A stretch of DNA of 64,000 nt from Arthrobacter sp. ISL-5 (GCF_018613835.1 NZ_JAGGPM010000029.1:186001-250000), one strand, 5' to 3'; shown: positions 36,338 through 44,552, numbered from the stretch's first letter. The notes: generated from the sequence alone by a model not told the origin. A program made the numbers and translations.

Positions 36338-37101
36338 GCACCGACGGCACCATTCACGCCCGAGCCATCCGAAAATCTTTCGGTCCCAAATTAGTCTTGA
36401 AAGACGTCGATCTGGACATCGCCAGCGGTGAGGTCTGTTGCATCATTGGCCCGAGCGGCTCCGGCAAATCAACGCTCCTCCGCAGCATCAACGGCCTGGA
36501 GACCGTCGATACCGGAGTCCTGAAAGTCAACGGTGAAAACTTGGGGTACTACGAAACGGAAACCGCTTACCATCGCCTCAACAAGAAGCAAATCGCCGAA
36601 CAACGCACCAGAATCGGCATGGTTTTCCAGCAATTCAACCTCTTTCCGAACATGACTGCCCAAGAGAACATCATGGCGGGTCCCGTGCTGGTCAAAGGGG
36701 CCGAAAAGGGGGCAGCAGCCAGGCAGGCTCACGAGCTGTTGGCCAGCGTCGGTCTGGCCGGTTTCGGCGACTACTACCCCGCCCAGCTCTCCGGCGGACA
36801 ACAGCAGCGGGTAGCCATTGCCCGGTCCTTGGCCATGGACCCCGAAATCATGCTCTTCGACGAACCCACCTCCGCCTTGGACCCCGAAAAAGTCGGCGAA
36901 GTCCTCGCCGTCATGAAGGAACTCGCCAAGAAAGGCATGACCATGGTCGTCGTCACCCACGAAATGGGGTTCGCCCGCGAAGTCGCCGACTCCCTGATCT
37001 TCATGGATGACGGCTATGTCGTCGAACGCGGCGACGCCAGGGAAATCCTCCGCAATCCCAAGGAGCGCCGGACCCAGTCCTTCCTGGAAAAGGTGCTCTA
37101 A
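36334..37101 (+). CDS. ABC transporter ATP-binding protein, copy 2
   Basis: The 255-residue ATPase has the same Walker A (39-47), signature LSGGQQQR and Walker B as copy 1 and matches it closely in DNA near the start. It completes the second importer. Unlike copy 1 it is not followed by catabolic enzymes but, after a 124-base gap, by another GntR regulator. Confidence 0.93.
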   Translation: MSTDGTIHARAIRKSFGPKLVLKDVDLDIASGEVCCIIGPSGSGKSTLLRSINGLETVDTGVLKVNGENLGYYETETAYHRLNKKQIAEQRTRIGMVFQQFNLFPNMTAQENIMAGPVLVKGAEKGAAARQAHELLASVGLAGFGDYYPAQLSGGQQQRVAIARSLAMDPEIMLFDEPTSALDPEKVGEVLAVMKELAKKGMTMVVVTHEMGFAREVADSLIFMDDGYVVERGDAREILRNPKERRTQSFLEKVL

Positions 37102-37225
37102 CAATGAACGGAAAAGAGCCAAGTGAATCGCATAAAGGCCTCGGGCCGGATAGGGTCTCCAGGGCTGCACGCGTCCTGCGCTATCTAGTAGATGTAATAT
37201 GCCGAAGAGTGAGATGAGGAATGAC

Positions 37226-37897
37226 ATGGCGGCAACCGAAGGACTATTTGTCCTGGAAGGAAGGCCCACAGCCCAGTTGATTGCCGATCAACTGCGGGAA
37301 CAAATCGTGCAGGGGATCTTCCGTCCGGGAGAGCAGATCAATGAATCTGCCATGGCCAGCCGACTGCGCACGTCCAGGGGACCGCTCCGGGAAGCACTGC
37401 AGCGACTGTGCCAGGAAGGGATCCTGGTCAACCACCGCAACCGCGGAGTGTTCGTCCTGGACCTTACAACCGAGGACATCAAGGAGATCTACGCCGTCCG
37501 CGAGGCCGTGGAATTAGCCGCAGCAAATACACTGCTGGATGGCAGGAAGGAACAGATCACAGACACCTGCGACGTGCTGCAGGGAATCATCAAGGAAATG
37601 GCGAAGCAGGTTGCCGTTTCCGACTGGCAGGCGATCGCACGGCTGGACATGCAGTTCCACACCTCCTTCGTCGCAGGCACAGGAAACTCCCGCCTGATCC
37701 GGATCTACGAGACACTGGCCGCCGAATCCCGAATGTGTATTCTCCGTCTGGAAGTCTCCTATCCTCGCGTGGATGTTCTCGTGCAGGAGCACCAGAACAT
37801 CCTGGATCTCCTGGAAGCACGAGACAGAAGGGGACTTCAGAACGCCATCAAACGGCACATGCAAAAGGCCGTGGAGGATCTCACCGCCAGCAGTTAG
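37226..37897 (+). CDS. GntR/FCD transcriptional regulator, copy 2
   Basis: The 223-residue protein is a close paralogue of the regulator at 33531, with the same HTH and FCD pattern, including matched Asp/His ligand candidates. The ATG at 37226 follows AGGAATG-type spacing with GATGAGGA upstream. DNA-binding helices of the two copies are nearly the same, so they likely recognise the same palindrome, while ligand-domain changes could tune the effector. The upstream leader contains no clear copy of the operator. Confidence 0.88.
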   Translation: MAATEGLFVLEGRPTAQLIADQLREQIVQGIFRPGEQINESAMASRLRTSRGPLREALQRLCQEGILVNHRNRGVFVLDLTTEDIKEIYAVREAVELAAANTLLDGRKEQITDTCDVLQGIIKEMAKQVAVSDWQAIARLDMQFHTSFVAGTGNSRLIRIYETLAAESRMCILRLEVSYPRVDVLVQEHQNILDLLEARDRRGLQNAIKRHMQKAVEDLTASS

Positions 37898-37935
37898 CTG
37901 ACACGCAGGCGCAGCACTTGGCAACAGCTTCTGGA

Positions 37936-37975
37936 CAAGAGCCCCCGGACAGCTGCTGCTGCCCGGGAGCTCTTG
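37936..37975. terminator. hairpin between GntR copy 2 and convergent cupin gene
   Basis: CAAGAGC (37936-37942) pairs with GCTCTTG (37969-37975) and CCCGG with CCGGG inside it, with one mismatch. It lies in the gap between convergent genes; no strong T-run is seen, so it may be a weak terminator for both. Confidence 0.5.
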
Positions 37976-37986
37976 CGGTTTGAGGA

Positions 37987-38349
37987 TTACTCGGTCGTGG
38001 GCGGAAGGTCCTTAACAACCCACATCTTGCGCAGCGTCTCATGGATAGTCCAGCTGCCCTCCCAGCCGGCAGGAGTAACGAACAAGGAACCCGGGCCGAT
38101 GTCGAAGCTGGTGCCATCCGGCTCCGTGATGGTGGCGGTCCCGCTCAGAATCTGGCAGATCTCGTCGTAGCCGGGCCGGGTGCTCTTGAACGTTCCCGGA
38201 GTTACCTCCCAAATGCCCGTCCTGAAGTCGTCCCTGGCCCAAAGACGCAGGGACACCTCAGTCTGTCCTTCGGTAATTGAGGTTTCCTTGGACTTGTGCT
38301 CCCCCGGGTTTGCGGTTGTCGCATCGCTCATGACGGTCGCCTTGACCAT
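37987..38349 (-). CDS. Cupin_3 (DUF861) domain protein
   Basis: The 120-residue protein has the Cupin_3 pattern of ureidoglycine-aminohydrolase-like proteins: TGIWEVTPGTFKSTRPGYDE, CQILSGTATITEPDG and FVTPAGWEGSWTIHE. It lacks some His ligands typical of metal cupins. The ATG at 38349 follows AAGGAG. An exact copy of the cluster operator lies 75 bases upstream, so it belongs to the same regulon; its job there may be to bind or sense a pathway compound. Confidence 0.8.
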   Translation of the reverse strand: MVKATVMSDATTANPGEHKSKETSITEGQTEVSLRLWARDDFRTGIWEVTPGTFKSTRPGYDEICQILSGTATITEPDGTSFDIGPGSLFVTPAGWEGSWTIHETLRKMWVVKDLPPTTE

Positions 38350-38423
38350 AGTTGCTCCTTCTTGGGCTGCGCCCTGTACGTAGATGCCTGACCTCTTTGG
38401 AAGGCACGGTTTTCATCCTAGCA

Positions 38424-38435
38424 ATTGTCAACAAT
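38424..38435. promoter_or_regulatory. GntR operator before the Cupin_3 gene
   Basis: ATTGTCAACAAT, the exact inverse complement of the sites at 26704 and 30715, lies upstream of the leftward cupin gene. On the minus strand it is just before TAGGAT, a plausible -10, so the operator would occupy the promoter spacer. Confidence 0.7.
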
Positions 38436-38565
38436 CGACGATAGACTCAGGATGGAAGTTTTTCCACCGGTGGCCGCCCCGGACTACGTACCGTCCTTCC
38501 GGAGCCAAGGATGGCGAGGGCAGAGGCCCCGGCCGCCGAGGCAATTCACAGAAAGGCACACAAAA

Positions 38566-38784
38566 ATGCGACAGAGCCGTCGTGTATCCATGTGGACGTC
38601 CCTTCAGCGCGGAGACGTCATCACTCTTTGCCGGCAGGGCGTCGAATGCTACAAGGGTTCCATCGATGAGCGGACTGAGGATGGTCGAACGATTTGGGTG
38701 ACAGACCAGATCGGAGACCGTCGCCTCTTCCATGTCGAGGATGACTACGACCTACTGATTTCCGGCAATGTCTACTCCTACTAG
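38566..38784 (+). CDS. small hypothetical protein (72 aa)
   Basis: The 72-residue product is soluble, rich in Asp/Glu and Arg, with the run SMWTSLQRGDVITLCRQGVE and a C-terminal FHVEDDYDLL. Codon use looks like real coding sequence in the last 50 residues. The ATG at 38566 has GAAAGG about 10 bases upstream; in-frame codons extend further upstream but look non-coding and overlap the operator region. No family is recognised; similar small proteins are common in this group of bacteria. Confidence 0.5.
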   Translation: MRQSRRVSMWTSLQRGDVITLCRQGVECYKGSIDERTEDGRTIWVTDQIGDRRLFHVEDDYDLLISGNVYSY

Positions 38785-38826
38785 GCAGACTATGCGAATA
38801 CGTCGGTTCGAAAGCCTCTGCGGAAC

Positions 38827-39039
38827 GTGGGGCCTGGCGCAATGCTCAGCCTGATCTTGCTCATCACAGCAGGGCTCCTAACCAGCTCAAGCGCAGTCTC
38901 GCATCTACCGTGGTCAGCAAGACGTGAATGCCGCGGGAGGAAGTTCGAAGGCAACGTTCTATTGCAGATCTCCGCCGGAGTCCTTGCCCTGGGTGCCGTC
39001 CTCCTGGCTGTTAATGTTCAACTGGGCGCGTTCCAGTGA
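38827..39039 (+). CDS. possible small membrane protein (70 aa)
   Basis: Two hydrophobic segments (about 7-25 and 46-66) separated by an Arg-rich loop would give a small double-pass membrane protein. The GTG at 38827 or the ATG at 38842 could start it; neither has a strong ribosome-binding site. Its support is the segment pattern only. It lies 42 bases after the small gene at 38566. Confidence 0.35.
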   Translation: MGPGAMLSLILLITAGLLTSSSAVSHLPWSARRECRGRKFEGNVLLQISAGVLALGAVLLAVNVQLGAFQ

Positions 39040-39362
39040 CTGAGGCAATGTCCAGTATGGCCAAGGACCCCAGCCGCAACAGTCCGAAGTCGTTGCCGGC
39101 CGTAGCTCCCCCACAACTCGGTCCGGAGATGGTATTCCACGACCCCCTCTCCACCTCAGCGTCCGAGCAGCAATCCAGTCTTTTGCGCGTACGTGTCGTG
39201 TCTTCTCATGGCTCTCCCGAGCCGAAACGCCGAATGAACAAAAGGCCGGCGTCGCGAGCCGATCGGCTAGAAGCCGTTTCACGGCAACTCAACCTCCTCG
39301 CACGGCACCGAGGAAAGCTGTAAGGTCAGCGGGCAGCGCCAAGGTGCCGTGAATCCAAACTG

Positions 39363-39429
39363 CCCGCCTGAGCACCCTCATGGAGGAACGCAGCTGAAGC
39401 TGCCGAAGGCGTACTCACTGCAGGGCTGA
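39363..39429 (+). pseudogene. remnant of a glycerophosphodiesterase 3' end
   Basis: This 67-base stretch closely matches the last 68 bases of the gene at 7712-8779 (8712-8779, codons for the final 22 residues and stop), roughly 85 percent identical by eye with one base missing, so the frame is broken. Nothing before it resembles the rest of the gene. It is a decayed fragment left by recombination or duplication. Confidence 0.75.
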
Positions 39430-39514
39430 TCCTTCCCTCACTTGGACAGCACGACGCCGGAGCCCGCCCGGGCGGCCGTCCCGCCGTCGTTCTTTCCTTG
39501 GCAGGTGGCCCGGC

Positions 39515-39557
39515 AAAAAGATGGCCCTGCCGGACGTGAAGTCCGGCAGGGCCATCT
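39515..39557 (-). terminator. intrinsic terminator for the TM2 gene
   Basis: A perfect 17-bp stem (39519-39535 with 39541-39557) around GTGAA is followed, on the minus strand, by TTTTT (39515-39519). It sits 48 bases beyond the stop of the TM2 gene. The other side has GGTTTT, so it may also act in the reverse direction. Confidence 0.85.
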
Positions 39558-39604
39558 GGTTTTCGAGTCAGGCCACCTGCTCGCGCGGCCGTGCCCTGAT
39601 GCTG

Positions 39605-40678
39605 CTACTTCGCGGTGATGGTCCAGTCACCGTCGGAGTTCACCTGGACGAAGCCGGGCGTCAGCTGGACGGTGCCGCTGTAGGCGCCGATCTTGTTGAC
39701 GGCGAGCTCGGGGATGTCGCTGCCGAACCCTTCCACCACGAAGTTGCCCTCGCCCTTGTTGGTGATGGCGGCCTTGGTGCCCGGCGCGTCCCAGTAGAGC
39801 ACCTTGTCGCCGTGCCCGCCGGCCTTGCCCGCGGAGGTGGGGACGGTCTCGACGTCCTCGATCTTCAACGTCCACGCGGCATCGGCGCTGATGCTGAATT
39901 CAGAGGTGGCTGTACCGGCGCTGGTGTCAACGAGATGCGAGCCGGTGTAGCCGCCGATGGTGTTGACCAGGAGCATTTCCGCCCCATTGGTCTCCAGGAC
40001 CGTGTTCCCGCTGCAGGCGCTGCAGGTGAACGTCACCACGGCCGGAAGACCCTTGAGGTCAACGGTCTTGATGTCGTCGCCCGTGCCGGTCAGAGTCTGT
40101 GCCTCCAGCAAAGGACGGTCCTCCCCCGCCGTTGCTTCCGCGGACGCCGAGGGCGTCTCGGAGGAATTCGCGGCAGCCGCAGTCTCATCCGTGACCGGTG
40201 CAGCCGAGATGATCGGCGAGGTGGCAGCACTCTGGACGGCCAGGGCCGCCACGGCCCCGCTGACCGCTCCGATCACCATGCCGCCCACCACCAGGACGGC
40301 AGAGACCACAATCGCAAGCACCTTGTGCTGGCCATACCCCGCCAGCGGCTGGCGGTTCTTGTCGGTCTGCTTGCCGGCCAGCGTGATGATCAGGTCCACG
40401 AGGGACCAGACCCCAAGGCCGCCCGCGGTGAGCAGCTTGGCGATGCCGGTGCCGATCTTCCCCAGGTAGAAGCGGTCCACACCCAGCCCGCCCAGGAACA
40501 GCGACAGCAGCCAGGTGGTGAGGAAGGACTTCTGCGGAGCAGGGAACTGCTGCGGTGCACCGAACTGGCCAGGATACTGCCCGTCGCCATACTGCTGCCC
40601 GGCGGGAAACTGAGGGACACCGTAGGTGGTGTAGTCGGAGGCAAGCGGTGGCGGCGGGGTTGGGCCGGGCTGGCTCAT
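39605..40678 (-). CDS. TM2-domain membrane protein with exported C-terminal domain
   Basis: The 357-residue protein has a Pro/Gln/Gly/Tyr-rich N-terminus (about 1-48), then the TM2 domain: two helices around residues 51-103 with the GGLGVDRFYLG signature and a Lys-Gln basic turn. A third helix (about 118-145) is followed by a Ser/Ala/Thr linker and a 150-residue domain of beta-strand type (TFTCSACSGNTVL, then repeated WTL/WTI strands), probably outside the cell. The function of such proteins is not known. It is preceded by a gene-free region. Confidence 0.8.
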   Translation of the reverse strand: MSQPGPTPPPPLASDYTTYGVPQFPAGQQYGDGQYPGQFGAPQQFPAPQKSFLTTWLLSLFLGGLGVDRFYLGKIGTGIAKLLTAGGLGVWSLVDLIITLAGKQTDKNRQPLAGYGQHKVLAIVVSAVLVVGGMVIGAVSGAVAALAVQSAATSPIISAAPVTDETAAAANSSETPSASAEATAGEDRPLLEAQTLTGTGDDIKTVDLKGLPAVVTFTCSACSGNTVLETNGAEMLLVNTIGGYTGSHLVDTSAGTATSEFSISADAAWTLKIEDVETVPTSAGKAGGHGDKVLYWDAPGTKAAITNKGEGNFVVEGFGSDIPELAVNKIGAYSGTVQLTPGFVQVNSDGDWTITAK

Positions 40679-41216
40679 GGTCGTCCTTTCGGGCTGGCGA
40701 CGGCAGGGGTCGCCGATTGTGCGTGGAGTAGTGGTGCTGAGTGGGGAGGTTGCCGCACTGCCAACGGAGCCGCAGGGCTCAGCAGGCAGTTGGTTCGGCG
40801 GAAGGGGGTAGAGACGGCAGGTTCAGCAGGCAGGAGCAGGCCGAATCCTCCGGAGCGTGACGGGCCGTGGCCCGCTGCGGCAAGCACGCTTTCAGATCCC
40901 CCGCAGGGCTCTGAAAGCGCGCCGAATTCCTTAGGCTTTTATGGCATGCACATGCGCTGATATCCCCCATTTTGACGTGCGGCGTCCCCGCCCCCAGAAG
41001 GGATGATACCTGCCTTCAGGGACTCCGCGTGTCACCGCCGCGTGGCGTTCCACAACACGCCGTGTGGCGGCTTGTGATGCTCCCCGCATTAAGGGCAAAC
41101 GACGACGGCGGGTACCCGCCGTCGTCGTTTAAATGCCGTTGGCAGCGCTACGCGGGCTCGACGCCGATCTGCCTCACCAGGCTCACTGTGTCGGCCGCCG
41201 AAGCCCCGGGGCATCC
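40679..41216. other. gene-free region upstream of the TM2 gene
   Basis: About 540 bases with no convincing protein gene on either strand. It includes promoter-side sequence for the leftward TM2 gene, GC-rich short inverted repeats near 41035-41080 and the strong palindrome at 41097-41130. A small RNA could lie here, but I see no clear promoter plus terminator pair that proves it. Confidence 0.5.
41097..41130. terminator. perfect 34-bp palindrome, terminator-like hairpin
   Basis: Bases 41097-41130 read the same on both strands, giving a 15-bp stem around GTAC beginning AAACGACGACGGCGG. It ends in TTTAAA rather than a run of T. It lies inside a gene-free stretch, 87 bases before the palindromic repeat at 41217. 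Confidence 0.6.
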
Positions 41217-41282
41217 CCCAACTGAGTAGCAGCTCACGTCGTTGTCAGCCCTGAGAACGACGTGAGCTGCTACCTACTTGGG
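41217..41282. repeat. 66-bp palindromic repeat (REP-like), copy 1
   Basis: It begins CCCAACTGAGTAGCAG and ends CTGCTACCTACTTGGG, with an inner hairpin around TGTCAGCCCTGA. It lies 5 bases beyond the stop codon of the BKACE gene. Related copies are at 47649, 50647 and 58460. Confidence 0.8.
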
Positions 41283-41287
41283 CCGCG

Positions 41288-42220
41288 TCAGAAACCGACG
41301 TTCTCGCGGCCCTTGAGCTGCAGCATCTGCCGGGCTTCGTCCGGGGTGGCAATCTCGAAGTTGAGGGCCTCGAGGATGGTCCGGATTCGGGTGACCTGCT
41401 CCGCGTTGGACGTGGCCAGCTGTCCGGGGCCGATCCACAGGGAATCCTCCAGGCCCACGCGCACGTGGGAGCCCATGGCCGCCCCGATCGTGGCGAGCGG
41501 CATCTGGTTCTTCCCGGCTCCCAGGATGGACCATTCGTAGTCCCCGCCCAGCAGCCGGTCGGCCGTGCGTCTCATGTGCATCAGGTCCTCGGGATGCGCA
41601 CCGATCCCGCCGAGCAGGCCGAAGACGGACTGGACGAACAGCGGGCCCTTGGCGAGGCCGCGGGCGTGGAAGTGGGCCAGGTTGTTCAGGTGCGAGATGT
41701 CGTAGCACTCGAACTCGAACCGCGTGCCGTTCTCGTTGCCGATGCCCAGGATGGTCTCGATGTCCTGGAAGGTGTTCTTGAACACAAGGTCGCGGCTCTT
41801 TTCGAGTCCTTCCCGCTCCCACTCGTGGCCGAACTCGGTGAAGCGGTCCAGCATCGGGTACAGCCCGAAGTTCATCGATCCCATGTTGAGCGACGCCAGC
41901 TCGGGCCTGAACAGGGCCGCGGGCCGCATGCGCTCCTCGACGGTCATGTGCGGGGAGCCGCCCGTGGTGATGTTGATGACCGCATCCGTGTTGCGCTTGA
42001 GCTTGTCCAGGATCGGGGCGAAGTGCTCCGGGTCCTGCGACGGGCGCCCGTCCCGGGGATCGCGGGCATGCATGTGCACGATGGCGGCGCCGGCCTCAGC
42101 GGCGCCGATGGCGGCGTCGGCGATTTCATCCGGCGAGACCGGCAGGTACCTGGACATGGAGGGGGTATGGATGGCGCCGGTGACGGCGCTGGTGATGATG
42201 ACCTTGCGAGCGGTAGCCAT
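41288..42220 (-). CDS. BKACE (DUF849) beta-keto acid cleavage enzyme
   Basis: The 310-residue TIM barrel has the DUF849 pattern: VIITSAVTGAIHTP at the start with the early His, then HMHARD for zinc, NITTGG and the late GPGQLATSNAEQV. Enzymes of this family move an acetyl unit from a beta-keto acid onto acetyl-CoA with zinc, as in lysine fermentation or dehydrocarnitine cleavage. The ATG at 42220 follows AAGGAG. It ends the LacI/MFS/SDR transcript, so its beta-keto substrate is probably made by the SDR. Confidence 0.88.
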   Translation of the reverse strand: MATARKVIITSAVTGAIHTPSMSRYLPVSPDEIADAAIGAAEAGAAIVHMHARDPRDGRPSQDPEHFAPILDKLKRNTDAVINITTGGSPHMTVEERMRPAALFRPELASLNMGSMNFGLYPMLDRFTEFGHEWEREGLEKSRDLVFKNTFQDIETILGIGNENGTRFEFECYDISHLNNLAHFHARGLAKGPLFVQSVFGLLGGIGAHPEDLMHMRRTADRLLGGDYEWSILGAGKNQMPLATIGAAMGSHVRVGLEDSLWIGPGQLATSNAEQVTRIRTILEALNFEIATPDEARQMLQLKGRENVGF

Positions 42221-42246
42221 GGGTTCTTCTCCTTCGGTGGACCGGT

Positions 42247-43011
42247 TCAGTAGAGTTTTTCGGTGTTGCCGTCGACCGCCAGCGCCTGGCCGTTGACATT
42301 GCGTGCCATATCGCTGGCGGCAAATGCGGCCATGTTGGCGATGTCCTCGGCTTCGATCAGCCGGCCCAGCGAAGACTGGCTGTGATACAGCGCGGACACC
42401 TCGTCCTCGGGCAGCTCCAGCATCCGCGCCTTCGCTGCGATGACGGCGTCGATCCTGGGGCCGTTGACTGCGCCGGGGCAGATCGCGTTGACGCGGATCT
42501 TGTCCGGGCCCAGTTCGATCGCGAGGGTCTTGGTCAGCCCCACGACGGCCCACTTCGACGCCGAGTAGGCACTGCGCCCCGCCATTCCCAGCCTGCCGGC
42601 CGCGGAGGAGAGGTTCACGATCGAGGCGTCCCTTCCCTGCCGCAGCATTGGCAGGGCGTGCTTGATGCAGAAGAACTGGCCGTGGATGTTGACGTCGAAG
42701 GTCGCTTTCCAGGCCGCCGCATCGAGCGTCTCGAGCGGGCCGGTGGGACCTGCGATGCCGGCGTTGTTGACCAGCACGTCCAGGCCGCCGAGTTCCTCGC
42801 TGACCGTGTTCATGAGGTGGCGGACCTGGTCCTCGTCGGAGACGTCGCTGACGCCGGCGGCCAGGCCGTTGACGCGGGCCTTCTCGACGGCGTCGGCGTC
42901 GATGTCAGTGACGAAGACGGTGGCGCCCAGGTCCCGGAACTTATTGGCGATGGCCATGCCGATGCCGTTGGCCCCGGCCGTGACCAGGACCCTTTTTGCG
43001 GTGAAGTCCAT
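42247..43011 (-). CDS. short-chain dehydrogenase/reductase
   Basis: The 254-residue SDR has the TAGANGIG cofactor motif (11-18), NNAG (near 88), catalytic Ser before SYSASKW-type YSASK (Tyr/Lys), and a final VDGNTEKLY tail. It should oxidise a secondary hydroxyl with NAD(P). The tight context MFS, SDR, BKACE suggests a 3-hydroxyacid to 3-ketoacid step before cleavage. It starts 31 bases after the MFS stop. Confidence 0.88.
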   Translation of the reverse strand: MDFTAKRVLVTAGANGIGMAIANKFRDLGATVFVTDIDADAVEKARVNGLAAGVSDVSDEDQVRHLMNTVSEELGGLDVLVNNAGIAGPTGPLETLDAAAWKATFDVNIHGQFFCIKHALPMLRQGRDASIVNLSSAAGRLGMAGRSAYSASKWAVVGLTKTLAIELGPDKIRVNAICPGAVNGPRIDAVIAAKARMLELPEDEVSALYHSQSSLGRLIEAEDIANMAAFAASDMARNVNGQALAVDGNTEKLY

Positions 43012-43042
43012 GAGTTTTCCTTGCCTGAGTGGTTCGGTTGAG

Positions 43043-44362
43043 TCAGTGCGCTGCGGGGACGGCCTGCGGCTTCTCCGTGCCTCGCTTGAGCATCAGGGAC
43101 AGCAGCGCCCCCACCGTGCACATGGCCACGATGAACCACAGGCCGGAGAGCTTGGAGCCTGTGGCGTCCTGCATGAAGCCCATGACGTACGGGCCGAGGA
43201 AGCCACCGAACAGGCCGATGGTGTTGACGAACGCGATGCCTCCGGCGAGGGCGGCGCCGCTGAGGCGGGTGGCCGGGTAGGTGAAGAGGATGGGCTGCAG
43301 GGCGAAGAAGTTGAATGCGGCGAGGCAGAAGCCGATCATGCCGAGCACCGGGCCGCCGACGGCGCCGATGGCGAATCCGGCGATGATGCCGATCATCGTG
43401 CCGGTGACCAGGAGTCGTGAGCGCCTGCCGTCGGTGGCGAAGCGGGGCACCAGCAGGGCGCCGGCGGCGGAGAAGATCCACGGGATGGCCGTCAGCAGGC
43501 CGATCTGGATCGGGCTGAGCTTGCCGTAGGTGCCGATGATGGAGGGCAGGAAGTAGGACAGTGCGTAGACGGCGATCTGGTGCGTGAAGTAGACGCCGAC
43601 CACGAGGAGGATCTGCTTGTCCTTGAGTACGTCACGGAGGCGGTGGTTTCCGGAGGCTTCCGCGCCGGCTCTCTCTTCTGCAGCGATGCGGGCTTCGAGG
43701 TCGGTGGCTTCCTCCGCGGTGAGGAACGTGGCCTTCGTGGGCCGGTCCGGGAGTTTCTTCCAGACCACGTAGGCGAGGACGCAGGCGGGCAGGCCTTCAA
43801 TGATGAACATCCACTGCCAGCCGTGCAGTCCGGCGAAACCGTCCATGGTCAGCAGGAGTCCGCCCAGCGGGGCGCCGACGATGTTGGCGATGGACACGCC
43901 CAGTAGGAACATGCCGTTGGCCTTGGCCCGGTCCCTGACCACAAACCACTGCGTCAGGAAGTACATGACGCCGGGGAAGAGCCCGGCCTCCGCGACGCCG
44001 AGCAGCATGCGCATGATGTAAAAGGACCATTCGCCCTGGACGAAGGCCATGCCGGCCGAAATGATGCCCCAAGTGATCATGATCCGCATGATCCAGAAGC
44101 GGGCGCCGACCTTGTGCATGATCAGGTTGGACGGGATCTCGGAGAGGGCGTAGGTCAGGAAGAACAGTCCGGCGCCGATCCCGTAGGCGGTGGCGGAAAG
44201 TCCGAGGTCGATTTCCAGGCGGTCCTTGGCCATGCCGATATTCGTGCGGTCCAGGAATGCCATGATGTAGGCGCCGATTAGCAGCGGCATGACTCTGCGG
44301 AGAATCACGCGGTTGATTTCCTGCGGCGTGCGCATCTTCGTTGGTGCGGATACAGCTGACAT
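43043..44362 (-). CDS. MFS transporter (anion:cation symporter, organic-acid type)
   Basis: The 439-residue protein has 12 helices and opens with MPLLIGAYIMAFLDRTNIG, the pattern of tartrate/phthalate/hexuronate MFS symporters. It likely imports the organic acid that the SDR and BKACE degrade. It follows lacI by 209 bases, a gap that holds a candidate operator, so lacI may control it separately from its own expression. Confidence 0.85.
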   Translation of the reverse strand: MSAVSAPTKMRTPQEINRVILRRVMPLLIGAYIMAFLDRTNIGMAKDRLEIDLGLSATAYGIGAGLFFLTYALSEIPSNLIMHKVGARFWIMRIMITWGIISAGMAFVQGEWSFYIMRMLLGVAEAGLFPGVMYFLTQWFVVRDRAKANGMFLLGVSIANIVGAPLGGLLLTMDGFAGLHGWQWMFIIEGLPACVLAYVVWKKLPDRPTKATFLTAEEATDLEARIAAEERAGAEASGNHRLRDVLKDKQILLVVGVYFTHQIAVYALSYFLPSIIGTYGKLSPIQIGLLTAIPWIFSAAGALLVPRFATDGRRSRLLVTGTMIGIIAGFAIGAVGGPVLGMIGFCLAAFNFFALQPILFTYPATRLSGAALAGGIAFVNTIGLFGGFLGPYVMGFMQDATGSKLSGLWFIVAMCTVGALLSLMLKRGTEKPQAVPAAH

Positions 44363-44512
44363 GGGTCTTCGTCCTTGAATTGGGGCCCTGCGTGGAGTGT
44401 CCAGAGCGGAAAAGTTCCGCGCGGTGGGCTTTTGTGGGCATGGCGGGATAGGGCGGCGAGGGTACTGGCACCGGCGGGTCCTTCGATGGGCCGCTGGTCA
44501 TGAGGTGGAATA

Positions 44513-44552
44513 GGCCTGGTTTGTAGAGGAACTGGCCTGGTTTTGTAGCGGA
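44513..44552. promoter_or_regulatory. two direct repeats upstream of the MFS gene
   Basis: GGCCTGGTTTGTAGAGGA (44513-44530) is repeated as GGCCTGGTTTTGTAGCGGA (44534-44552), centres 21 bases apart, two DNA turns. They lie between the LacI gene and its downstream transporter, a good site for regulator binding. They are not classic LacI inverted repeats. Confidence 0.45.

Noticed and set aside
39036..39323. 95-codon frame beginning with a GTGA overlap
   Set aside because: Composition is unlike a folded protein, there is no ribosome-binding site and no family pattern.
39521..40960. Open frame of 479 codons on the + strand
   Set aside because: It is antisense to the TM2 gene and crosses the terminator hairpin.
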